Of a stretch of DNA of 64,000 nucleotides, positions 12,101 to 24,625 are shown piece after piece. Positions within the stretch are counted from its first letter, which is position 1. The number at the start of each line of letters is the position of its first letter. The translations under genes were made by a program, and so were the position numbers. The notes under the pieces were generated by a model. That model ran no database searches. It had not been told where the DNA came from and saw nothing but the letters and a program-made list of their open reading frames with translations. The DNA is from Luscinia megarhynchos (Eukaryota > Chordata > Aves > Passeriformes > Turdidae): contig CM067565.1 of assembly GCA_034336665.1 (NCBI GenBank), positions 84,508,858-84,572,857 on the forward strand, given 5' to 3'.

Positions 12101-14187
12101 TGCATTGCTGCAGCTCCATGTTCAGAGGACTCCTCTGTGCCATGCTGCAGGGAATCATGGAATTGGTGAATGTTTGCCAGCTTCTCTGAAGGTTGTGCCC
12201 AGGATGCTCTGATACAGGAAATATCCACTAGGTACTGAGTGGAGAATGCACATCTCTCTGGGCTATCTATACTTTCCAATCTAAATATTGCTACAAAAAT
12301 CCTTTTAGAAACTGTTTTCACTATGCCTAGCTATAAAGACTGCTTTTTAAAAAACAGATTAAAAGAAAAGGCACTCAAAATTGACTACACAGTGATTGAG
12401 ATGATTGTAACATGGATACTTAATCAATAATTGTTCCCCTAAAGTATAATCAGGTGGACAGATAAATGTGTATTGAAAACATATTTTAGTCCAAATTTCA
12501 ATACTTACACCTGAAGTAATAGCAAAGGGTGTGAAACAGATCTGTGCACTTTTACTGAGTCCTTTCTGCTCTGTCAATGTGAGTTTTAGTGGGAGTACTT
12601 GCTCTAGTTCTGTTCATGTCTTCTTAGGGGAGACCAGAATCACTGAAACTCTGCAGGGAAAAGCTGAACCACATTATTCTTATCTAATTCAGAGCCCTGC
12701 ATATGTTGCGTGGTACCACTGAGGTAACTCCTTTTCCATCAAGTCATGCTGCAGTGGTACCTTGTTTATGTTTAATTATGTGCTGTTTATTAATAGAAAA
12801 CAGTGAAAACAAGCAGATGTTCAGGGAACAGGAGCAAAATTACTAAAGCAAAACAGCTGAAAATTTTCAAGCAAATACATTTGGCGTTGGAAATTGTATT
12901 TCACATACGCATACACATTCTGTTTAAAATTTCAAGGAAAGTTTTTGAACCTTTTTTAAATTTGACAAGCCAAAAGTATCTTGTTCCAGTTATAATTTTA
13001 GATGTTGCATCCAGTCTAAGTTGGCACAAAGCACTTTGAAAAGAAATTTCAGTATTTTATTTTGCCATTTTTGTATTTTTAATTATAAAGCAAACTTGAA
13101 TGTTTTGCCATCTTCCAGAGAGGGTGGAAAGTCTGTTTTGAAGTTTGTGTGGCCTGAGGTTGGTCAGTATCTTATGCAGATGTGAGATCAGCACCCTACA
13201 TAGCTGGGTGGAGGAGTTAGATTGCAGGAGTTAAGACAAAATAGAGAAATAAATATTCACATTGAAACTGCACAGCCTGTCTTGTAGCCTTGGTTAGGCT
13301 TTAATGGATGGCTGTTTGAGTGTGCCTACCTCTAGCTGCATCTGAACCAGAGGAGTGTTAAAAATGTTATAATTTGTAGTGCAAGGTCTTACAACTTCAC
13401 CATTGGACTTCCCTACATGGTGGAAGTTTTGAGTTTTGATCAGCTATTACTGATACAGACGCTTTGAGGAAAGATTCAGAGCTTTCAAAAGAGACAGGAT
13501 TGATCCAAATACAGGGAAAAGTAAATTACAACACCCAGCTATTGAGGACCAAGATAATTGGCTTCTTTCTATATGCTTAGAATAGAGTAGCCAAGAGGAA
13601 GAATCCTGTTGCTGCAAAAAGATAGAAGTGCTACATTTCCTGATAGGTCTGGTTTTCAGTGTCTGAGATCCATGGTCAGCCTTCTTCAAAGTGGTAAGTG
13701 ATGAAAAAGGAAAAGCAGGAATGGTTACCTGTTTCCTCCTAGTGGGCATTAATTGAGGCATTTGGGCACTGTCACTCTTTGCTAAGAAGCAAACTGTGTC
13801 TCCTACTTCATTTTCTGCTCTGCTCCTGGCAGAATGCTGAAATGTTACTGGCTGGATTTGTGACAGCATAATTGTGGCAGTGTCCATGAGGAAAGTATTG
13901 AGGCAGTAATTTGTCACACAGGTCATTTGAATATCCTTAATAAGAAGCTTCTAGCACATGATTAAGAGAAGAAAGTAGCAATACAATTGTTTCTTTATAT
14001 TCAGCTGATGTTTCCCTGATATTTCAACTGATGATTAAGTAGTAAATTCATAAGACCTACATCATGAGCTAATCTTCTCTGGAGTGGCACCCTCTGCTAT
14101 CTCAGAGTAGTTATAATTATTACTAATACATGAATATGTAGGTGTGCTGAGGATCAAGGTGTGCAGCACACACAGCAAGAGAGGCCA
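9130..14187. other. Unannotated single-copy DNA
   Basis: No gene is supported. A 12-bp direct repeat (ATTCCTTCTAAC) occurs at 9475-9486 and 9491-9502. A minus-strand frame of 159 codons (13447-13926) is the longest open frame in AT-leaning sequence here. It has no recognisable domain or signal peptide, and about one frame of that length is expected by chance in 64 kb, so it is not called. Confidence 0.6.
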
Positions 14188-14277
14188 CCTGATGGTGAGA
14201 GAGTCAACCTGAAATGGAGTGGCCAATTGCCCAGTGGGCTGTGCAGCCCTTCAGAGGCACCTCGATAGGGTGGAGAG

Positions 14278-14469
14278 ATGGGGGAGCTGTCTGAGATTCT
14301 AAGGGAAGTGCAGGGTCCTGCACCTGGGGAAGAGAACCCCATGGACCAGCACAGGCTGAGGGCTGACCTGCTGGAAAGCAGCTCTGTGGAGAAGGAGCTG
14401 GGGGTCCTGGTGGACAACAAGCCACCCATGAGCCAGCAGTGTGCCCAATGGAATCCTGGGGTGCATTAG
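14278..14469 (+). pseudogene. Remnant of the CR1 ORF2 C-terminus
   Basis: This 63-codon frame lies inside the CR1 copy. Parts such as VQGPAPGEE and ELGVLVDNK match the region downstream of the reverse-transcriptase domain that CR1 copies usually retain. The polymerase core (its YADD-type motif) is absent because the copy is 5' truncated and internally deleted. The first methionine is only the first ATG of the surviving frame, not a native start. It is expected to be non-functional. Confidence 0.75.
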
Positions 14470-14997
14470 GAAGAGCACTGCCAGCAGGCTGAGGGAGGTG
14501 ATCCTGCTGCTCTACTCAGCCCTGGTGAGGCAGATCTGGAGTTCTGTGTCCAGTTCTGGGCTCCTCAGGACAAGAGACATGGAGCTCCTGAGTGGGTTTA
14601 GTGGAGGGTAACAAAGATGATTAAGGGACTGGAGCATCTCTCTTACCAGGAAAGGTTGAGGGAGCAGGGCCTGGTCAGTCTGGAGAAGACACAGCTGAGA
14701 GGGCACCTCATCAGTATCTGTCAGTATCTGAAGGGGGGGTACCAAGAGGATTGAGCCAGGCTCTGCTCCATCTGAGCAATAGGACAGGAGGCAATGGGAA
14801 GAAACTGGAACACAGCATTTCACCTGAGGATGAGGAAGAATTTCTTCACTGTGTAGGTGACTGAGCACAGGAACAGATTGCCCAGAGAGGTTTTATCTCT
14901 TGTTGGAGATATTAAAGATTTCTTGCAATGTGCTCTGGGATGACCGTGCTTGAGTAGGGAGCTTGAACCACTGTCCATTCCAAGCTTACCATTCTGT

Positions 14998-15006
14998 GAT
15001 TCTGTA
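14998..15006 (+). repeat. CR1 terminal ATTCTGTG repeat
   Basis: The tail reads ATTCTGTG followed by ATTCTGT, beginning at about 14991. This short tandem is where CR1 reverse transcription is primed, and it defines the 3' boundary and strand of the element. Confidence 0.8.
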
Positions 15007-18000
15007 AATGGGAAGACAGATGAAGCATTGCAGTATGCTTGAGTCATGTATTATCTCACTGGCATTTGCTTAACAAGCCTTATTCTGAAATGTAGTTTTT
15101 GCTTTGCCCTGCTTTCAAATTCTTTTAAAAAATCCTTTTAGAAAAAATTAGGCAGAGGTTAATAGTAGCTTTGCTTTGAAATCTGCTTATGCTTTACATA
15201 ACATAAAAGCCTGCCTGTCTAGGTTGGTTGTCTGCTTAGTTCTGTGCCACCTTGTATGCTTGTATGAGCATAACAAGTAAGACTCAGTTTTTAACAACAG
15301 AAGGTCAACTGAATTCTAGCTAATCCATTTATTTCAGTTTGCAGAAAGAGGGGGAGAAAAAGAGAAATCAATTCAGAATAGGCTGATACTCAAATGGTAA
15401 ACTTCCCATGTAAATTCAGAGTTCAAACAGAGGAAAATTTAGCCTATTCATCCACAGTCTCTACCTTGGGATCAAGTGCAGGCTTTTCCTATTCCAAAGG
15501 AGAGTTTGTCTCATTAGGAACACCACTGTGGCCAGCAGACAGCATCCAGCAGATCTTGTAGCAGCTACAAGGAAGACTTCAGCTCGTCAAGAAAGTGCAA
15601 CCAGCTGTGATGGTCTGTATAGATGATTCCTGGGTGCTGGGGTTTTTATTCCCACAGCCTTTCTTCCTTTCACGGGAAAACTTTCCTGGATGGAGGACCT
15701 GCACTGTAGCTGAAAATTGGTCAGTCTGGATTTGGCCAGTCCAAGTGTTGCTCTGATGCCTCCTGCCACTGAGGTAAAACATTCTACTCCTCTGAGATCA
15801 AATGGGGTGCCAAGCAAAGATGGCCACAGAGGTTTTGGTTACACAACTGTCTCTTTTAGAGCCAGCCTGAATCACTTGGCACAGCACCACATCATGTATA
15901 TGTGTTTGCAGCCCAAAATATATTAGCTTGCATAGCTGCCAGTCTGCATGGCACAGTCCTACCTAGCAAGCACCCTGCTTTCACTTCTAGTTCAATTTCA
16001 TTATTGCTGCTTGTCAGCTTTGTCTCTGGACTTGGAGAAGTATCTATAAGTTTGTTTCCTACAGGAAAATGCTAGTTTGAATGCTTCTCTCTCAAGAAAG
16101 ATGTAAAGCATCTCTAAGTCAAGGGTTTTCTAACCTTTCTATTCAATAGACTTCAGATGAGGTCCTAAATCCACTTGTTTTCTACTTGCTTTCTACTTTA
16201 ACCACTCTTATATTACTTCCTATGTAATATTTCTTGGCCCTTGGTAGTACTTGAGAAAAGTTTCCTTTATTGAACATGACTGTGTTCATTAGTGTGCTGA
16301 TGACTCTTCCATATCACTGAGGGAGGATGCTGAGAAAGATGCCTGGAGACATCCCCCTCTTTTCATATTTCAAATTCATGTTTATTTGTACTCTGTTTAC
16401 AGTGTTTAGGGATATCTTAGCTTGTATGACATGACCTGCTTCATATCTGAGACATTTTGAATTGATTTTGAGAGGGAGCTGTGTGTAAATTACCTTCTAT
16501 AATTTAACCCTATATATGACACTTCTTCTTTAGTTCCTGGTGATATGTCTGAAATGAAACAAACAGCAGCAATATCAGCAACTGAAATTAACCAAAGATT
16601 TGTGCTTTAGAGACCTAGGCAGAAGATTACTCTCACTTCTTTTATCCTCTGTACGCCTATAGATTTTTTTTTTTTGCCTCTCAGAATTTGTTCCTTTTCC
16701 TTTTATTGGCAATAGATGCTGTCATAACTGGCACAGAGCAGAGCTCAGCGATTTTTTAGAGATGCTTTTCTATACTGCATTTTCTGTCCCAAGATGGAAG
16801 TCAAATGTGTTGGCAGAAATTTAGCAGAACCCAAGAGACACTTCCTCATGAAGGAGCTAGATGCAGCCAGACACTTTAGCAAAGGTGGTGGCATAGCTGT
16901 GTCAGAGTCTGGTGAGCAGTGGGCACCAGGAGCATCCCTTTCATTGGGGTTTCACAGGTGCTGTAGTTCCCAGCTCCCTGCACATGACTCAGTATTTGTC
17001 CATGTGAGATGTTTGGTATCCAAGTGTGGTGGGATGGCTGTGGCTGACAGCCAAACTCCCACCAGTTGCTCACTCACTCTCCTTAACGGGAAGGGGAGGG
17101 AGAATAGGAAGATCAGGAATGAGAAAAGCTTATATACTGAAATGAGGACAGGGAGATCACTTTCAGCTGCCATCATGGGCAAAACAGGCTAGACTTGAAG
17201 AAAATTGAATTAATATATTGCCAATTATTTATGTATTTAATTATTTGGGTATTGGAAGGCAAAAAGACTAAAACACTCAGAGAACACATCTTTCCTTCCC
17301 CCTTTCCAAGGTTCATTTTTTCTCCTTCATCCTGACTCCCTTGAGCAAGGCAAAGGGGACTGGGTTTATGGTCAGTGTGGAGAAGCTCAGCCCTGCTGCT
17401 CCCTTCTTGTTGTGCTCCTCCACTCTGGTGTGGGTCCAACCCAGCTGCAGGGAATATGGCTTTCCCAAACCCCCAGCTGACACAGGATTCAGTATTCCAA
17501 ACACCCAGGGCTGGCCACGGTGCCTGCTGCTGGCTCAGGTGTCCCAGGAGTGGTGGCCCTGGGCCCTGTGTGAGTGCCACATGGAGCAGCAGCCTCAGGA
17601 GGAGATGGGATGCTCAGTGCCCAGGGAGCCAAATGCACTGGCCCTTGTCTCAGTGTCCAGGGGTGACTGGGAAGGTGCTCAGCACATTGCAGCATAAGGC
17701 TATCAATAATAAACCATTTTAAATATCTTAAAAGCAGTGCTGTGATGACAGCCCAAGTAATTAATTGCATTACTTTTAATAGACCCTTCAAACAGTGCCA
17801 AGTCAGTGACATCTGCTGCAGTGTGGAAGTACCTTCAGGGAAGAATGTTTTTAACACAGTGATACCTCAAAAGGCTGGCCATAGACAGGCTGAAAATGGC
17901 CATGCAGAGGATAAAATGTTTTAGCAGACTGTTAAGCTCTCCTGCTTATTGCTCAGCCAAAAAATTGACCATTCACCCACTTACTGGTGGATGATTTAAT

Positions 18001-18886
18001 TGCAACCTACTTCTGAAAGCACAAAACCCATCTGCCTGAGATGTGTTCTGCACTTCTTGGAGAGGCCATGTACTCCTGCACCTTATTTCTGGTTTTCATC
18101 ATATTGCTATTGCTCATTTTAGCATAGCTCTCTTTGGCCCCCGGTCCAGGAGAGTCCTCACCCTCAGCTCATGCACAGTCTTGCTCCAGAGCAATTGAGA
18201 GGATTGATTAACAGCAGCAGAGTATGTGGAGCTGGAGTTTTCATAGAAACATTAATTCACTTTCTGCTCTGGTTCTCTTGGGGAAACAACGCAAATGATA
18301 TTAAAATAGAGTTTGTTTACTGACCTTCTCTAATTTCTGTGTTCATAAAATAATCTTGTTTATTAACAAGTAATCTTTAGCTGAGATGCACTGTGTTCCC
18401 TGAAACATTTTGTGCAGAATTCATGGATCGAAGCTGGAGAAACTGAATACCAGGGAATTAATTTCAGAGGATATGATCTCATAATCTCACTATTTATCTC
18501 TGGAGATAGAGAGATTTTGGCTGGCAGCTGCAACCTCTAGAGATAAGTGTATTTGAAGGAAATGGAACCTTTAAAAAAATATATTTACTATATTACATTT
18601 TTATGTTTGTGTCAAGTCTTAGGGTTTGGATTAAAGGCCAGGTTTGTTCTTGTTTTAGTGTTTGTACCTGGCCCACTCTTATTTAGTGGAGTTAATGTGG
18701 AAATAAATAGCAACCTAACTTTATGGTCCTGCTCCAGTAAATCTCAGGAGGACTGGTAGAAGTGCAGCTTCCTAGGGTCTCTTTCCAAGCCTTCGTGACT
18801 GCATCAAGAGCTCTGTGCTGCAGTGGCAGTGCAGGGCTGGCAGACTTGGCTTCATTTCTCACAACAGGGGATTTGTACATCTGGGG

Positions 18887-18911
18887 TTTTTTTGTTTTTT
18901 TGTTTTTTTTT
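18887..18911. repeat. T7G low-complexity repeat
   Basis: Two T7G units followed by nine T's. It is simple sequence with no flanking duplication that I can see. Confidence 0.85.
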
Positions 18912-21350
18912 GGTAGAGCCAGCCTGCAGCCCCTTCATTCTTTGTTAGCCATGGTGAATCACTGATCCTACTGTGCTTCAGAAATGGAGAGAGGGAGAGC
19001 AACAGTGTCCTATGCCAGGTGAAAGTTTTTATTGTTTTTAAAATGTCACCATGTAGAAAATAGTGGAAAAGTTGTGTAAGAGCAGCATGGAAGCAAGGGA
19101 GGACTGTTGAGTAGATCTTTTTTATCTCTGTGGCATGGAAATAGAGAGCTGGCAGCAAGTGTTCCAGTGGCTAGAAATCTCCAAGGTAATTTCCAAGATT
19201 TGCTGATAGCTTACATGGAAATTGGACAAATAATTTTACAAAACAGTACTTCCCAGCTAATTCCTCTTCTCTGTATGCTGTTTCCTCAGTAAATAGCTGT
19301 TCTATCGCCAAGATTTACTTATTTGGCTGCATTGTTTGTACAATCTTCCTTTACACATTATGTGCCTAAATTTCAGAGATTTCCAAAGGACTCATGATTT
19401 CCCCTGACATTAGCTAAACCAGCTGGAGTTCAGTATCTGAAAAAGGAGGCTTGCTATTCTCCTTTAAAGCAGCAAGCAAAAGCTCAGTCTCCAGCATTTA
19501 AATCCAGAGCCAAAGCCAGGTCACATCAGCTCTGGTGCAGTTCAGCATTTAGGAAGGTGAGTAGGCAATGCCACTACTCTGATTCCTGGGGGCTGCTCTC
19601 ATGTTTAAAGTTAGACATGTCTGTCTGTCCTGCTGAGCTGCAGCCAGTGTCCCAGATGGAATGAGCACTTGGATGCCAATGGGCCAAGCCACCCCTTGTG
19701 CAGATCATCCTGTTGTGTGGTGAGCTGGACTCCCTCAGAGGAGCAGGAGCTCAACCTCAGTTCTGCTGTGCTCACCCCAGGTGAAGGGAGCAGGCATCAG
19801 CTCTCACAAGAAAGGAAATGGTCTGGCCAGGAGATACAGGACATCTGCAGGAATTAGCACTGAAGATCTCACAGGGAGGCCTTTAAGGAAGCAAAGCCCT
19901 TGTAAAAGGGCCTGAGAGCCTTGGGCTGGGCTTGTAGGTACCAGTTTTGGGAAGAGGCATTAGGGAGCAGTGTGAAAGTGCAAGTTGTGGAGCATAACAG
20001 TCCAGAAACAGTGGCTCCCACAATGTGTAGGAGTTACATAAAGCTGCTGATGCTGGTTTTTTGCCAGGAAGGAGGAAAAGTCTTCAACCTGGCTGAAGAC
20101 TGGGTGTTTTTTTCTTTTTCTTGGACTTTGGTTCTGAAAGCTATAGTACATTAAGTCACCTCAGCTGGATCATGACCCTGTGATGACAGAATCTGATATA
20201 AATGAGCCTGTGACTAAAATGAATGATCCCTTCCTTGAGGAAAACTTTTTGTCTCTTCAGTGTAGTTACAGTAGATGTAGTCATCTTGCCCTGCACTCAG
20301 TGCTGTGTGAAGCAATCCCACCACCTAACACATCCAAAGTCACAGTAAGTGGGAACAGAAGTATTTGTATGATGTGGTGAGAAAACATGATTAAAAAATG
20401 CAAGGCACTTGAAATGCTGGTCCTCTGCTGAGGTGTTTTGCCTGTTGCAGATCACAATTAGATTTTCAGAACAGGGAGAAGAAAGAGCAGCACCAGAAGA
20501 ACACTTGCAAGCAGGGCTGTGCCAGACATTGAATGTGCTCTCATTCACGGGCACACCATGAGTGAGAAGTGTTGACCGAGATCACAGGATGAGATTCAAT
20601 AGGTGTTAATAAGGGAAAGAGAGATAATTAAGCCCCCTCTTTGATGAGCTTTTGCCTGCCACCAACTTCATCATGTGAGCTTAGCACTTGTCACCTGTTG
20701 TAGCTGAAGGGCTGCAATTGTCCTTAGCAGGGATTAATGTGTGAAGAACAAAGGTGACCCACCTCATACCTCGGGGGAAGAGTGTTGGTGCATCTGTCAG
20801 AGGTTGGCAAAGATTAAACTCTGACAGCAAACACCACGGAGAGAAGACTGGTAGGAGGGCTGTCCTCTGTGCCATCTGATTGCCCATCGGGCTAGCTGGA
20901 ATGCTTGAAGGTTTCTGGTGATGTTCACTAACCTGTTAACCCAAGAAGTCCTTTCCCATCATAGTTGTAGAAGATTGGAAGAGGCAAAGCTCGTATGTGT
21001 GTTGCAAGCATGATTTCAATGGGTGTTTCCTTTTATTTTCACTTTGGCAGCTGTGGGCCTATGGGCTGTTCTGTGACTTATGTAAGAGACTCAAGTATTA
21101 AAGTCCTTGCTGAAAAAATAATCACCTGGAATGAAGTAGATTTTAGTAAAACTGCACAAGTTAGGTTTTATAATGGCCTATTTCAGTGCCCATTGGGATC
21201 CATAGAAACGTTTCAACTGATTTTGGTGACTACTGATGAGATGAAGTAGGCAGCTTCATTGAAAACCTGGAGGAGAATGGTGATGATGCTATATTAAGAC
21301 TGTGAACAAAAGCTATTTACTCTTGCTGGCATTAGTAAATGGGAGAAGAG

Positions 21351-21371
21351 GTTTTTTGGGGTTTTTTTTTT
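21351..21371. repeat. T-rich/GGGG low-complexity run
   Basis: GG, T6, GGGG, then a run of about ten T's. Simple sequence. Confidence 0.8.
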
Positions 21372-23466
21372 AGTCTTTTTTACAGTGAAAGAATATAAAG
21401 GTTAGGAAGAAAGAGGCCCTGGAGCAAAGAGAAACATGAGAATGAGTCAGAGCTTCCAGCAGGACATGACTGGCTGGGGTTTTCATCTTTGTGCTCAAAA
21501 TGAATGCAGTGTGCAGAACAACTAATGAATTTAAACTTACATGCAAAGTAACTGAAGTGGGTGAATTTTATACATATGATGCCTTAATTTCTTGATCTGC
21601 AAAATAAAATGTGACAAACTTTTAAAGAAACACAGTCATCCTTGTTTCAGTACTAAGTGCTCTGTGGGAGGTGGAGCACAGATTAAATCATAGTCTGTGG
21701 ATGTCAAGGGTCCATTTCTGAGTGTGACAGAGGTGATAATAAGATCAAAGTCCATGTGGAAAATGGGTGATTCAAGGGAGCTGAACTACAATGCTGCATT
21801 CTGCAGCGTGTTCTGTGCCCTGCTCAAAGGTCAGCTGGAATGGCAGACCTAGGAGAAAAGCAGCAAGTAAAAGCCAGTTTCTCTTTGCCCTGGTACAGAG
21901 TAAGAAAGGAAACTTTGCCCTCTTCATCTCAGTTTTTCCACAGGGGCACTGCTTTGGCAAGGAAGGTACAGGTACATAGAAATCTGGTGTTTTGGGGTGT
22001 TTTTGTAACTTGCAAAATTTTTTATTGATGGTTTTTGCTGATGTGGACTCTATGTGCAGGCAGCTCCACATCTTTGCTGAAGCCACAGTGAAGTTAGGAA
22101 GCTTTATACTAATGTGGAGGTATCCTATGCAGAGATCTGTCACTACAGGATTTTAAACACTGCATAATATAAAGATTATTTGCTGAACAACAAGCAGTTT
22201 TGTATTTCAACATGTTTCAACACTATGACAAAGACTTGAAAAAAAATTTCTCCCAACTTTAATTGAAAAGGTAATTGCTAAGCAGAAAAAAATGGAATTA
22301 CTGCTTTCCTTGTGTTTTACCTTCTTAGTTGGCACATCTCCAAAAACTACTGATACAAAGATAAAGCTGCATTTTTTTTTGAGAAAGCCATAAGTAAATC
22401 CAAATCATCTACTTGGCTATGCATTCCCACTTCATTCAAATTCCTTTCTGAAGTGATGAATATACAAGGAACTTGAATAGAATGCAGAGGAATAAATGCT
22501 GCAATAATTTAAAAGGGGGAGGAAAATCCACAAGGCATGCTGAGCTGCTCTTTGCCAACCTGTTGGTTAGTTGTGGTTTTTGGGGGGTTTTTTCTGCAGC
22601 TGTTGGATTGGTTTCCTCTGTCATTCCTTTCTCTGCCTGCTGGAGGATGAAATGAGGCCTGGTGAAAGAGGAGTCTATGGCTTCAAATCCTGTTCTATGG
22701 ATTGAAATGGATCTTCGTTTGTGCTTAGACTTGTGCCAACCATCTCCCAAGAGAATTTAATTCATACAAAAAAAATGCAGCTTTATTTCTCTGTTTTATG
22801 CATATTGGGTAATATTCAGTCCCAACTAATGTTTAGCTCCATGAAGAAAAGTTTTGTTCTTCATTAACACACATTAATTTAATCAGTGTTTGTGGATATA
22901 TCATCTTTTATTTCCTCTTTAGCTCTATTTTAGCCCACCCATATTAGATGAATGATTTTGCCATTGCCCTTCTTAAATTCTTGGTTTTCCACCAGGCTCT
23001 GTGATGTATATGTGTGACAGAGCAGGATGGAGTTGCTAGGCACAGTCTCATGGGAAAAAAAATCAAATTCCTTGCCTTTTGTTAACCTGTATGATGTTTT
23101 TCAAACAGATTCCTAAGTATTTTTTCTAGATTTCTCCTTCAGTAACTTGCTCATACCAGGATCCATTCTGAGGCACAGAAAATTCCAGGTAGGTGTGGCC
23201 TATCTGTCATCAATGGGCCCAAAGCCACCCTGCTCAAAAACACACAACCCCACACCAATTCTCATATGTTGCTTCATTTTCTTCCTAATTGTCTAGTCCA
23301 GAAAATACTTCCCAACAGCTCAAGGTCAAAAAGTGGAATGCAGCTTAGAGCCAAGACCCAAACTGAGAGAAACCAATGGGTCTTTTGTGCAGGAAATGTG
23401 AAATGCTGCATGGTTCCTTCCCTAAATAATTATCTCTGTGACCTCAGTTGTGTGATCCCTTGTGAG

Positions 23467-23490
23467 ATATATATATATATATACACACAT
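23467..23490. repeat. AT/AC microsatellite
   Basis: Nine AT dinucleotides followed by ACACACAT. A compound dinucleotide repeat, likely polymorphic in length. Confidence 0.9.
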
Positions 23491-23786
23491 GTATTACTTT
23501 CCAACAGAAGTGATGAGATGTGAACTTTTGGGGGAATGTGGGCAGGCAGACCTGTAAGACCTACTTGAGCAGTGCAGACAAAAGCTGGCTCTCAAAATTC
23601 ATGTTATCAGCTTTTTCATCTGGAGGAGCTTGGTCTCGTTCTGAGGTAGGTTTTGAAATGTTGTTACATTAAATGTAGGGCTCTAACAGTGGTGCTGAGC
23701 TGATAATCACAGAAACCAAAGAACTCAGCTGATCCAAAAAACCTAGCAGAGGGCAAACAGCAGAAGTGGATGCTTCCCACCCTGGG

Positions 23787-23802
23787 CCCCTCCTGGGAGG
23801 GG
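23787..23802. other. Perfect 7-bp-arm inverted repeat
   Basis: CCCCTCC, TG, GGAGGGG. A short GC-rich hairpin sequence in a GC-rich patch. No poly-T follows on either strand to suggest a transcription terminator. Confidence 0.7.
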
Positions 23803-23849
23803 AGACCACAGCTGCCTCCCTGTTCCCAGTGGGCAGCCTGCCTGCAGAG

Positions 23850-24170
23850 CTGCTGGCAATAGAGTATTGACTCGCTGCCACTCGAAATATCTCCGTGCTG
23901 ATGTTGCCCAGAGCCCAAAGTGTATTACCTCTGCATTAATTGAAATGTAGCTTTCAGCAGCCCTTATGAACGTGCTGGAGGGCAGTGTGAAAGCATTTGT
24001 TTCCAGCAGAGATCCTGATAACCAGTGAGAGTCAGGAGAGCTGGCTGACCTTTGATCATCGGCTTTCAGCTTGGCTCGCTGCCGAGCGGGGAGGAGGAAG
24101 GGAAAGTTCTTCCCCATAAAAGCCAACTTCGTGTCAGTGTCTCCTGTTAACATTTGGTTTGTTTAGCTAA
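23850..24170. promoter_or_regulatory. Possible conserved non-coding element
   Basis: This is complex, non-repetitive sequence with retained CpGs (CTCGAAATATCTCCGTG, TGATCATCGGC, GCTGCCGAGCGGGG) and an AT-rich core (GCATTAATTGAAATG), set in CpG-poor surroundings. Those textures are common in vertebrate conserved non-coding elements. Conservation itself cannot be seen from one sequence, so this is inference. A 136-codon minus frame across it (23743-24153) is not recognised. Confidence 0.25.
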
Positions 24171-24453
24171 AAACACAGAGCTTTGAAACTCCCTTTGCAC
24201 TGGATTGCCTGTCTCCTTTTCCTAGTGATACTCATAGCTCAGAAGTTATGTCTTCATTTTTAATCCATATGTGACTTAAATTTTGATGAATATTGCAGCT
24301 GCTGCATTTCCAAGTTTGCCTGTCTCCTAGCTTTCCCTTCATTTCACCTCAAAAACTGCTTTGAGATTTTCCTCAAGGCTGCCAAAGTCAACTTTACCTC
24401 CTCCTCAGAACCTCCTTAGCCCCAGTGTTTAGGGACAAAACCTCTTGTTGGAC

Positions 24454-24469
24454 GCTGCCCAAGGGCAGC
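24454..24469. other. Perfect 7-bp-arm inverted repeat
   Basis: GCTGCCC, AA, GGGCAGC, at the start of a roughly 200-bp GC-rich patch (24425-24625) that has no recognisable gene. Confidence 0.7.
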
Positions 24470-24625
24470 CCTGGCTGTGGTCCCCCAAGGGCTGGCACAG
24501 TAAGAGGCAGCAACCCTGCAGGCTGCTGCTTTTGCAGTCCCTGGGCTCCTGAGAGAGCCAGGGCCCCCAGGCCTGCAGCTCCTGCAGGATTCCATCCCGT
24601 TCATCAGCCCTGGTGCTTTTTCTGA

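Larger units (their letters stand above)
14188..15007 (+). mobile_element. CR1 LINE, 5'-truncated, end of ORF2 and 3' UTR
   Basis: About 820 bp of CR1 retrotransposon in plus orientation. The start resembles the ORF2 'GGTGAGAGAGTCAACCTGAA' segment. From about 14256 it resumes at the 'GGACAGGCTGGAGAGATGGG' type segment, so a few hundred bases of ORF2 appear deleted. The terminal part of ORF2 is still readable as remnants (14278-14469 translates to a diverged tail ending in stops). The typical 3' UTR follows with familiar CR1 landmarks (GGAGCATCTCTCTTACCAGG, GAAGAATTTCTTCACTG, GGGATGACCGTGCTTGA). It ends in ATTCTGTGATTCTGT, the CR1 3' repeat, at about 15006. Stops and indels make it a dead copy. 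Birds and other sauropsids carry very many such truncated copies. Confidence 0.92.
15008..23466. other. Unannotated DNA with GC-richer patches
   Basis: No gene recognised. 17340-17700 is GC-richer and supports overlapping frames of 115-135 codons on both strands, typical of stop-poor GC-rich DNA rather than coding sequence. T-rich low-complexity runs occur at 18887-18911 (two T7G units then T9) and 21351-21371, and a T/G run near 22575-22597. The longest remaining frame (21772-22143, minus, 123 codons) has no known similarity. Confidence 0.6.

Noticed and set aside
13447..13926. 159-codon minus frame as a gene
   Set aside because: About one random frame of this length is expected in 64 kb on both strands. 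No domain, signal peptide or splice support.
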